8,489 nt of DNA from Chloroflexota bacterium (GTDB lineage Bacteria; Chloroflexota; Dehalococcoidia; DSTF01; RBG-16-68-14). The position numbers were made by a program, and so were the translations under genes. Below the pieces are notes generated by a model that had not been told where the DNA came from, did no database searches, and saw only the letters and a list, made by a program, of their open reading frames with translations. The DNA is taken from positions 1 through 8,489 of the forward strand of contig JADFRJ010000093.1 in the NCBI GenBank assembly GCA_022561355.1, in the 5' to 3' direction. Of this stretch, positions 1-5,201 are shown piece by piece (position 1 is the stretch's first letter; every line of letters begins with the position of its first letter).

Positions 1-42
1 GCGGCGGCAACGTTCGTGGACTGGCTCGTAGAGCTACGGTAG
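1..42 (+). CDS. Possible 3' end of a convergent plus-strand gene
   Basis: Frame 1 of the plus strand is open from the window edge to a TAG at 40-42 and would encode ...AAATFVDWLVELR. The codons mostly end in G or C, and the peptide looks like an amphipathic C-terminal helix. It would overlap the 3' end of the minus-strand S51 gene by 9 bases, a common arrangement for convergent genes. With only 13 codons visible, chance is a real alternative, and no family can be named. The rest of the gene, if real, lies outside the window. Confidence 0.3.
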   Translation, partial: AAATFVDWLVELR

Positions 43-717
43 CTGAAAGACGCCGCCGCTCTTAACGACCTCCACCCCATCCCGCGTGATGACCTGCACG
101 CGTCCCGGCCCCGTAACGCGCCACTCGTCATCAGTTCGCAGACAGCCTGTTGCGCCGTCGATGCCAAGGTAGGTGATGCCTGCGGGAGCAGCCTTCACTA
201 GCTGTTCGATGCGCTCGCTGTCCGCATGCTCGAAGTGGGGCAGCACGATGACGCCCGCCACGAGGCCGAGCGCATCGCTCTCCTCGCCGCCGAACGCCAT
301 GCGCTCGCCGAGCACCATCGCACCGGCGCTCGATCCGGCGATCACCGTGCCGTCATCGGCCATCTCGAGGAGTTTCTGCCAGGCCCGCGAGTCCTGGAGG
401 CCTTCGAGCAGGTTGGCCGGGTTGCCACCAGTCAGGTAGACGATGTCCGCGCCCGCCAGTTCGGAGACGAGCACCGGCGCGTCCGCGGTCACCTTGTCCA
501 CGATCATCACGCCGTACGGGTCCGCTCCCAGCTTCCGGAAGTGCGAGATACCGTGCGCGGCCGCGAGAAACGGGTTCTCGGACTTGGCCGCCGTTGGCAG
601 GATCGCGACGTTGGGAGCCTTCGCCTCTACAAGCGCGAGCAGTTCCCGGTCGAAGGCCTCAGCCGCCTCCGTGAACTCATCTCCGCCAACGAGCGCGACG
701 TGAGGCTGCGCGGACAT
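34..717 (-). CDS. Peptidase S51 / class I glutamine amidotransferase-like protein (cyanophycinase-like)
   Basis: This 227-residue cytoplasmic protein has no signal peptide. The fold is recognised from YLTGGNP (residues 94-100, oxyanion-side GG), the nucleophile elbow GSSAGA (128-133, predicted nucleophile Ser130) and LPHFEH (159-164, predicted catalytic His161). These match the Ser-His arrangement of S51 proteins such as dipeptidase E and cyanophycinase. S51 enzymes cleave aspartyl peptide bonds or cyanophycin dipeptides; the substrate here cannot be read from sequence. The late motif reads LGIDGATG, whereas many S51 proteins have an acidic residue after GID, so activity may differ. The ATG lies 4 bases after the EEP gene's stop and has only a weak Shine-Dalgarno sequence (GAG about 12 bases upstream), suggesting translation by coupling. 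Family assignment is firm; exact function is not. Confidence 0.85.
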   Translation of the reverse strand: MSAQPHVALVGGDEFTEAAEAFDRELLALVEAKAPNVAILPTAAKSENPFLAAAHGISHFRKLGADPYGVMIVDKVTADAPVLVSELAGADIVYLTGGNPANLLEGLQDSRAWQKLLEMADDGTVIAGSSAGAMVLGERMAFGGEESDALGLVAGVIVLPHFEHADSERIEQLVKAAPAGITYLGIDGATGCLRTDDEWRVTGPGRVQVITRDGVEVVKSGGVFQLP

Positions 718-721
718 ATCG

Positions 722-1477
722 TTATTCGATCTCTAGCGTCGCGACCACGCCCAGGTGGTCCGAAGGAAACAGGTCCGCGTCCAGTGGATGCGGCGTATCG
801 AACGCCAGCGACGCCGATTTCACATCCGCGCCGTCGACGAAGATGTAGTCGAGCGTGCCCGGCGGCGATGGATCGTACGTGTTCACGGGCGTCGGCCACG
901 TCTTCTCCGGCTCCTTGCCGTTCGCCGCCTCGTGGGCAGAGACGAACCGCTCCTTCATCAGCGCCAGCGTCGGCTCACCCGGATAGGCGTTGAAATCGCC
1001 AGACACGACCACGGCGTTCGCGCCCTCCCATGTGTCGATCCAGGCGCGCAGCTTCTTCGCCTGCGCCAGCCGCTCCTCCACCGCTTCCGGCGGGTAGTGC
1101 AGATGCGTGTTATAGCAGTCCAGCAGCTTGCCATCGGGGAGCCGCACGCGCAGCCGATGTGCCACGCTCTCGAACGTGAGATAGTCCAGACCTTCATGCG
1201 CCTCCGCCGGCAAGCGCGACATGAACGCGTTCGCCAAGAAGTGCGCCGCCCGGCCAGGGCGCGCCATGTGATAGATCCAGTAGCGAGGCGCGTCGCCGAC
1301 ACGTGAGTTCACGGCGCGGCAGAGCGCCATCCCTTGGTCGATCGTCAGATCGACCTCCTGCAGCCCGATCACGTCGGGCGCGAGCTCTACGAACTGGTCG
1401 ACCACGAGCGGCATGCGCTCGCCCCAACGGCCAACCTTGTTGAACAAGTTCAGCGTCGCGACTTTCACCTCGGTCAC
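722..1477 (-). CDS. Endonuclease/exonuclease/phosphatase (EEP) family hydrolase
   Basis: This 251-residue protein carries the full metal-dependent EEP motif set: TLN (Asn10), LQEVD (Glu41), NTHLHY (Asn123, His125), SGDFNAYPG (Asp161, Asn163), LDYIFV (Asp210) and SDHLGV (Asp240, His241). The superfamily includes AP endonucleases, DNase I-like nucleases, sphingomyelinases and inositol or nucleotide phosphodiesterases. Nothing here picks the substrate, and there is no signal peptide or membrane segment, so it is probably cytoplasmic. The start codon is GTG (minus-strand read of 1475-1477), overlapping the TGA of the upstream PHP gene as GTGA. It is backed by a strong GGGAGG ribosome site 5 bases away. 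With the PHP and S51 genes it forms a tightly coupled trio of hydrolases. Confidence 0.88.
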   Translation of the reverse strand: MTEVKVATLNLFNKVGRWGERMPLVVDQFVELAPDVIGLQEVDLTIDQGMALCRAVNSRVGDAPRYWIYHMARPGRAAHFLANAFMSRLPAEAHEGLDYLTFESVAHRLRVRLPDGKLLDCYNTHLHYPPEAVEERLAQAKKLRAWIDTWEGANAVVVSGDFNAYPGEPTLALMKERFVSAHEAANGKEPEKTWPTPVNTYDPSPPGTLDYIFVDGADVKSASLAFDTPHPLDADLFPSDHLGVVATLEIE

Positions 1478-2367
1478 TTCGTCCTCCCAACAGCGCTTGC
1501 CAGCTCAGCCGTCCTCTGTTTCCTCGACTCGAACCAGGCAAACGTCTCGTAGCCCGCATTCGCGGCCAATTGAGCCAGATCGTCAAAGCGCTCCCCTACC
1601 CGGTCCGGCGCGTGAGCGTCCGAGGCCAGTGTGATCGACAGGCCGGCCTTGTAAGCGCCCGCGATGACGGGCGCCGCCGGGTAGGCCTCGCCCACGGGCT
1701 TGTTGTAGCCGTTGCTGTTCAGCTCGATGGCGCATGGGCCCGCTTCGGCCGCCTCTACGAGGGCCGCGTGAATCGGGCCCGGACGCGACGGGCGGTGGCC
1801 GTGGAGCTTCGGCAGGTCCGGGTGCGCCAACACGTCGAAGAGGCCCGTGGCGGCCGCGTCGCGAAGCATCCCAACGTACGTCTCAAACACCTCATCAACG
1901 TCCCGCCGCTCCCACTCCGCCAGGTCGATCGCGCTGCCGGAATCGAGCGACCACGGCCCGATCCAGTGGACCGAGCCCAGGATGACGTCCCAGTCGTACG
2001 GCTCAACGAGCGCCCGAAGCTCCGCTTCCTTTCCTGGTATCCAGTCCAGCTCCAGGCCCAGCAGCACGGGCAGCCCCCGCGACTTCGCCTCTTCCACCGC
2101 GCGCACATAGTCCGCCAAGTTCGCTGAGAGTTGGTCTTTCAGATAAGCGTGCAAGGTTGCCGATAGCTCCGGCTGGCCATCGTCTTCCAACCATCCAGAG
2201 AGCGGCTCATAGGCTTCGCGAAAGCGGAAGACGTGCTCGGTAATCGCGATCCTTTCGACGCCGTTAGCTTGAGCAGCCTCAACGAAGCGCTTGATGCGCT
2301 CAAGGTCCATGGCCGGCGGCGGCTTCGCGCTGTGCGGTTGCAGGTGGACGTGAGAGTCGACGTACAT
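1474..2367 (-). CDS. PHP-domain phosphoesterase, histidinol-phosphatase-like
   Basis: This 297-residue PHP-fold metal hydrolase is numbered from the ATG at 2367. Metal-binding motifs appear in order: DSHVHL (Asp4, His6, His8), TEHVF (Glu44, His45), GLELDW (Glu106), GSVHW (His134), AHPD (His182, Asp184) and SDAH (Asp250, His252). The stretch around GLELDWIPGKEAE, GSVHW and NKPVGEAYP is the pattern of HisJ/HisK-type histidinol phosphatases, so dephosphorylation of L-histidinol phosphate is the best guess. No other histidine genes are visible, and related PHP proteins act on other phosphoesters. An in-frame TTG three codons upstream (2374-2376) is an alternative start. I prefer the ATG because it places DxHxH right after the first residues, as is usual, and has a weak GGA 5 bases upstream. 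The stop overlaps the EEP start by 4 bases. Confidence 0.87.
   Translation of the reverse strand: MYVDSHVHLQPHSAKPPPAMDLERIKRFVEAAQANGVERIAITEHVFRFREAYEPLSGWLEDDGQPELSATLHAYLKDQLSANLADYVRAVEEAKSRGLPVLLGLELDWIPGKEAELRALVEPYDWDVILGSVHWIGPWSLDSGSAIDLAEWERRDVDEVFETYVGMLRDAAATGLFDVLAHPDLPKLHGHRPSRPGPIHAALVEAAEAGPCAIELNSNGYNKPVGEAYPAAPVIAGAYKAGLSITLASDAHAPDRVGERFDDLAQLAANAGYETFAWFESRKQRTAELASAVGRTK
1482..1488 (-). promoter_or_regulatory. Strong ribosome binding site for the EEP gene
   Basis: Read on the minus strand this is GGGAGGA, with the GGAGG core at 1483-1487 and a 5-base spacer to the GTG at 1477. It lies inside the 3' end of the PHP gene and decides the GTG start. Confidence 0.75.
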
Positions 2368-2394
2368 CGAGTCCAATCTAGCAGATGGTATGCG

Positions 2395-3267
2395 TTATGG
2401 CGCGACGCCCAACAGGATGACGCCCGCGAGCACCAATAGCGACCCGCCGATGCGGGAAGCGCCGAAGCCCTCCCGCAAGAAAAACACGCCCAGCATCGCT
2501 CCCAGCACGATGCCGACTTCTCGCGATGGGCCGATGTAGCTCACCTGACTCGTCGTCAACGCGAAGAGCACGAGGATGTACGCGGCGGGCGACAGCAGCC
2601 CGGCAGCAATGATCGCCCTTCGATTGCCCGACCACTCCTCGCGCAGCCGTTTGCCGCGATTCGCCAGGGCCATCGGCGCCAGAATGAGCAAGTAGCCCAA
2701 GGAGGTGAACTGCGTCAGCACGAGCGGGTTCAGATGATCCAGCGCCGCTTTGTCCCACACCGAGTAGGTCGCGATCAGCACGCCCGTGAACAGGGCGATC
2801 CGGCTCGACGGGCGAATGAGCTGGCGGAACGGCTCCAGCAGGTCCCTCGCGGTGTGCAGATCGGTCTGGACGACGAAGATGCCCGCGATGACGAGGCCGA
2901 TACCGGTCATCGCTATATTTGAAACGCTCTCATCCAGGAACAACACCCCCAAAAACGGGATCAGCGTGACGCCCATGCCACGCGCCGCCGGGTACGCGGA
3001 CGAGAGGTCGCCCAACTCGTAGCTGCGCGACAGACCCCACCCATAGCAACCGTGGATCACCGCGCTCACAAGCCCAAACATGACGCCTTGCCAGGGAACG
3101 CCGGTCAGGATGGCGGCGACGATCGCCGGGATCAAGAACACCACGAACTGCACAGCCGAGAACGCCCACACGAACGTTGTCTTGTCCCGGCTGAGCTTAA
3201 GCAGGAGGTTCCATGTCGCGTGCATGAACGCGGAGCCGATCACCAACAGGAAGGCCGCTGTCGTCAT
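2395..3267 (-). CDS. EamA/DMT-superfamily permease
   Basis: This 290-residue integral membrane protein has about ten hydrophobic segments, roughly at 2-23, 31-54, 61-80, 92-111, 117-133, 157-174, 181-202, 217-238, 245-264 and 270-288. That is the usual 5+5 EamA layout. The two halves are visibly duplicated: AYPAARGMGVTLIPFLGVLFLDE (91-113) corresponds to YIGPSREVGIVLGAMLGVFFLRE (244-266). DMT proteins export or exchange metabolites such as amino acids, sugars or nucleotide precursors; the substrate cannot be inferred. The ATG follows GGGTGG by 4 bases. It lies 23 bases after the TauE-like gene and about 27 before the PHP gene, in the same orientation, so co-transcription is likely. Confidence 0.85.
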   Translation of the reverse strand: MTTAAFLLVIGSAFMHATWNLLLKLSRDKTTFVWAFSAVQFVVFLIPAIVAAILTGVPWQGVMFGLVSAVIHGCYGWGLSRSYELGDLSSAYPAARGMGVTLIPFLGVLFLDESVSNIAMTGIGLVIAGIFVVQTDLHTARDLLEPFRQLIRPSSRIALFTGVLIATYSVWDKAALDHLNPLVLTQFTSLGYLLILAPMALANRGKRLREEWSGNRRAIIAAGLLSPAAYILVLFALTTSQVSYIGPSREVGIVLGAMLGVFFLREGFGASRIGGSLLVLAGVILLGVAP

Positions 3268-3290
3268 CGAGCCACCCTACCCACCACGCC

Positions 3291-4127
3291 CTAATTGAAC
3301 AGCGGCGCCAGCACCAGCCGGCCGCCGATCGCGATCAGGCCCAGCGCCAGCAGCCGCGTGATCGTCGCGCTGCTCAGCCTGCGCGACAGCAGCGCGCCCG
3401 TCTGCGCGCCCGCGATCGCGCCGACGCTGAGCAGCCCCGCACGCGCCAGCTCCGTCCCCATCAGCTCGCCGTTCAACAGATGGATAATCGTTCCGGCGGA
3501 AGCCATGAAGATCAGCATGAACTGTGAGGTGGCCACTGCGATGTCGAACGGAATACGCAGCAACGTCGCCATCATCGGTACTTGGATGATCCCGCCGCCC
3601 ACGCCGAACAGCGTCGCCACGAAGCCGGTCACCCCGCTCAGCCCCAACCCCGGCCGCACGTCGTAGCTGTAGCGCGAGGTCACGCCGTCGCCACGGTCGA
3701 TTACGCGGGTCACGATCGCCCGGCCGCCCTTGAGCGGATCCCGGATCGTCTGGCCCCCTCTGGCCGCCCCCACCGCGACCACAATCGCGACCGATACCAG
3801 CAGCACGCCGAACGCCACATCGAAAGCGCTGCGCGGCATGTAGCGCACAGCGAACGCCCCCGCGAACGAGGCCGGCACGGCCACCGACGCGAACAGCAGC
3901 CCGCTCCGGTAATCGATCAACTTCCGCCGCGCGTACGCCAGCGTCCCTGAGAGAGCGTTCGCCAGCACGACCAGGAGCGACATGGCGGTAACGGTCCTCT
4001 GGGACTCCTCTGGGAAGATCAGCAGGAGCGCGGGCACCAGCACGAAGCCTCCGCCGGCCCCGACCATCGTGCCGTAGGCCCCCACGGCGAACCCGAGCGG
4101 GATGAGAAGCAGGTCAAGCCACGACAC
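3291..4127 (-). CDS. TauE/SafE family sulfite or organic-anion permease
   Basis: This 278-residue membrane protein shows the internal duplication typical of TauE/SafE. The glycine-rich motif GAGGGFVLVP (23-32) recurs as GVGGGIIQVP (175-184), each in the first helix pair of its half. A hydrophilic loop of about 35-40 residues (about 121-158, with RVIDRGDGVTSR) separates the halves. Family members export sulfite, sulfoacetate or related anions, but most are uncharacterised and no sulfur-metabolism gene is nearby. The start is GTG, supported by GAGGG four bases upstream. It sits 35 bases after the nuclease gene and 23 before the DMT gene. Two permeases of different superfamilies side by side suggest a shared transcript rather than a shared complex. 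Confidence 0.87.
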   Translation of the reverse strand: MSWLDLLLIPLGFAVGAYGTMVGAGGGFVLVPALLLIFPEESQRTVTAMSLLVVLANALSGTLAYARRKLIDYRSGLLFASVAVPASFAGAFAVRYMPRSAFDVAFGVLLVSVAIVVAVGAARGGQTIRDPLKGGRAIVTRVIDRGDGVTSRYSYDVRPGLGLSGVTGFVATLFGVGGGIIQVPMMATLLRIPFDIAVATSQFMLIFMASAGTIIHLLNGELMGTELARAGLLSVGAIAGAQTGALLSRRLSSATITRLLALGLIAIGGRLVLAPLFN

Positions 4128-4131
4128 GGTG

Positions 4132-4136
4132 CCCTC
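4132..4136 (-). promoter_or_regulatory. Ribosome binding site deciding the GTG start of the TauE/SafE gene
   Basis: The minus strand reads GAGGG here, with CACC (4 bases) before the GTG at 4127. There is no in-frame ATG near enough to compete, so the GTG is the best start. Confidence 0.6.
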
Positions 4137-4162
4137 ACTCTACGGAAGGGCCGTGGCCGTGT

Positions 4163-5047
4163 CTAGGCGTCTTGAGGCTGCCGCCCTTCGGCCAGGCGGT
4201 TCGCCCGCTCCTCCAGCGCCGGCGCTCGCAGGTACTCCACGACCTTCCGCAGGTCCGCCGTCGGGCCGCGCCACTCCAGCTCGTCCACCGACGCGACGAC
4301 GGGCACGGACGTCCGCAGCGTCGCCAGGTCTTTGAACAACAGCGCGTCGTCGATCTGGTCGGCCAACGCATCCGCGAGCTTCGCCGCGCTCCGCACCGAG
4401 ACGTCCCAGTCGTCTACGTTCGCCGGTATCTCCTCCAGATGCCCGTACCGCGCCAGCACGGCCGCCGTGGACTTCGCTCCCCAGCCCGGCAAGCCGGGGA
4501 AGCCGTCCGCGCTATCGCCGACGAGCGCCAGATAGTCGGGGATCGACGCCGGCGGGACGCCGAACTTCGCGATCACGCCGTCTTCGTCGAGGATCTTATT
4601 CGCACGTCTGTCGAGCAACACCACGTGCTTGCCGACCACGCACTGCGTCAGGTCTTTGTCCGGCGTGCAGATCAGCACCTGTTCCGCCACGCCGGCAACC
4701 GCGGCGGCCGCCGAAGCCAGCCCGTCGTCAGCTTCGAACTCCGTCATCGCGAAGACGACGACGCCGAGCGCCCGCAGCGCGTCCTCGACGATCGGGAACT
4801 GGGTGAGCAGTTCAGGCGCGATACCCTCCCCGCTCTTGTAGCCGGGCCACATCTCGTTGCGGAAGGATTCGACCACGTGGTCGGTCGCCACGCCGATGTG
4901 CGTCGCGCCCGCCTCCAGCATGCTCAGGACGGAGAACGTCACGCCGCGCGCCGCCGCGATCTCCGTGCCATCAGTCGCGGCAGCCGAAGGCACCGCGAAG
5001 TAGTGCCGGAATAGTTCGTACGTCCCATCGACGAGGTGAACGCGCAT
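4163..5047 (-). CDS. Stand-alone 5'-3' exonuclease / flap endonuclease (PIN + H3TH)
   Basis: This 294-residue protein resembles the N-terminal 5' nuclease domain of DNA polymerase I but has no polymerase part. Visible acidic metal-site motifs are LVDGTY (Asp7), ATDHVVESFRNEMWPGYKSGEG (Asp56, Lys71), EFEADD (Glu105, Asp107, Asp108), TPDKDL (Asp130, Asp132) and GDSADGFPGLPGWGAKSTA (Asp178, Asp181). The last stretch begins the helix-3-turn-helix DNA-binding region. The family removes 5' flaps and RNA primers during replication and repair. All expected acidic positions appear present, so it should be active. It may be a second nuclease beside a full-length Pol I, which cannot be checked here. The ATG follows one base after a perfect hairpin, and the only Shine-Dalgarno-like triplet (AGG) sits in that hairpin. 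It is the first gene after the hairpin-rich gap and may begin a transcript through the downstream genes. Confidence 0.9.
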   Translation of the reverse strand: MRVHLVDGTYELFRHYFAVPSAAATDGTEIAAARGVTFSVLSMLEAGATHIGVATDHVVESFRNEMWPGYKSGEGIAPELLTQFPIVEDALRALGVVVFAMTEFEADDGLASAAAAVAGVAEQVLICTPDKDLTQCVVGKHVVLLDRRANKILDEDGVIAKFGVPPASIPDYLALVGDSADGFPGLPGWGAKSTAAVLARYGHLEEIPANVDDWDVSVRSAAKLADALADQIDDALLFKDLATLRTSVPVVASVDELEWRGPTADLRKVVEYLRAPALEERANRLAEGRQPQDA

Positions 5048-5048
5048 G

Positions 5049-5066
5049 GCTGACCTGCGGGTCAGC
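5049..5066. repeat. Perfect hairpin 1, abutting the nuclease start codon
   Basis: The arms are GCTGACC (5049-5055) and GGTCAGC (5060-5066) around a 4-base loop. One base separates it from the ATG at 5047. In the mRNA it would pair the AGG Shine-Dalgarno-like bases (5054-5056), so it could limit translation of the nuclease. Confidence 0.75.
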
Positions 5067-5103
5067 TTAGCAGTTGGGTGACCTGCGGGTCACCTTGCAG
5101 TTG
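5051..5103. repeat. Tandem duplication of a 26-28 base unit
   Basis: Unit 1 (5051-5076) and unit 2 (5079-5103) share TGACCTGCGGGTCA, then (G/C)CTT, an optional A, and GCAGTTG. They differ by one substitution and one indel. A third, partial unit starts at 5155, has lost one G of the core, and stays similar only through TCAGCTT. Confidence 0.7.
5077..5094. repeat. Perfect hairpin 2
   Basis: The arms are GGTGACC (5077-5083) and GGTCACC (5088-5094) around TGCG. Compared with hairpin 1, the second base from each end differs in a matching way (C-G pair changed to G-C), so the stem is preserved. This is a compensatory difference suggesting the structure matters, though two copies are weak statistics. 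Confidence 0.7.
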
Positions 5104-5126
5104 CTGCGCAACTGCTGGCTGCAGTT
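5097..5126. repeat. Two mutually exclusive hairpins
   Basis: GCAGTTG (5097-5103) can pair with CAACTGC (5109-5115) around a 5-base loop. The segment AACTGC (5110-5115) can instead pair with GCAGTT (5121-5126) around TGGCT. Both stems use 5110-5115, so only one can form at a time. A third GCAGTT at 5070-5075 is another possible partner. Confidence 0.6.
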
Positions 5127-5193
5127 AGCTTGGAGTAGCCGGACCAGCCACGGCTGACCTGCGGTCAGCTTCTCGTCTTCCTTCGCCGGGCAT
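5125..5193 (-). CDS. Possible 22-codon mini-ORF after the acylase stop
   Basis: An ATG at 5193 is preceded by AGGAGG (5197-5202), which overlaps the acylase TGA; the spacer is only 3 bases, shorter than optimal. The frame runs to TAA at 5125 and would encode MPGEGRREADRRSAVAGPATPS. It covers hairpin 4 and ends within the alternative-hairpin segment. The peptide has no recognisable motif. It could be a leader peptide for the nuclease, a translational bridge, or chance; purine-rich runs are common in this DNA. Confidence 0.2.
   Translation of the reverse strand: MPGEGRREADRRSAVAGPATPS
5153..5169. repeat. Perfect hairpin 4, near the acylase stop
   Basis: The arms are GCTGACC (5153-5159) and GGTCAGC (5163-5169), the same as hairpin 1, with a 3-base loop. 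It lies 33 bases after the acylase stop in transcription order and could protect the 3' end of the acylase mRNA. No T-run follows, so Rho-independent termination is not supported. Confidence 0.65.
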
Positions 5194-5201
5194 TCGCCTC
5201 C

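Larger units (their letters stand above)
5048..5201. other. Hairpin-rich intergenic region between the acylase and nuclease genes
   Basis: These 154 bases separate the acylase stop from the nuclease ATG and are the only long gap in the window. They hold four short perfect hairpins, a tandem repeat of about 26-28 bases, and three copies of GCAGTT (plus strand) around one copy of its complement. None of the stems is followed by a run of T on the transcribed strand, so no textbook intrinsic terminator is present. I could not point to a convincing -35/-10 promoter. Confidence 0.7.

Noticed and set aside
226..993. Plus-strand ORF (255 codons) spanning S51 and EEP genes
   Set aside because: It crosses two well-supported minus-strand genes and has an Arg-rich composition typical of shadows in GC-rich DNA.
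4172..5014. Plus-strand ORF (280 codons) opposite the nuclease
   Set aside because: The minus strand carries complete 5' nuclease motifs; the plus-strand product is Arg/His-rich without motifs.
5049..5169. CRISPR array
   Set aside because: There are only three short palindromic copies, unequal spacing, no unique spacers of constant length, and no cas genes.
5049..5169. Rho-independent terminator for the acylase gene
   Set aside because: The stems are good, but no T-run follows any of them on the transcribed (minus) strand.
5048..5201. Insertion sequence or MITE remnant
   Set aside because: No flanking target-site duplication or longer terminal inverted repeats could be seen; the units are tandem and very short.
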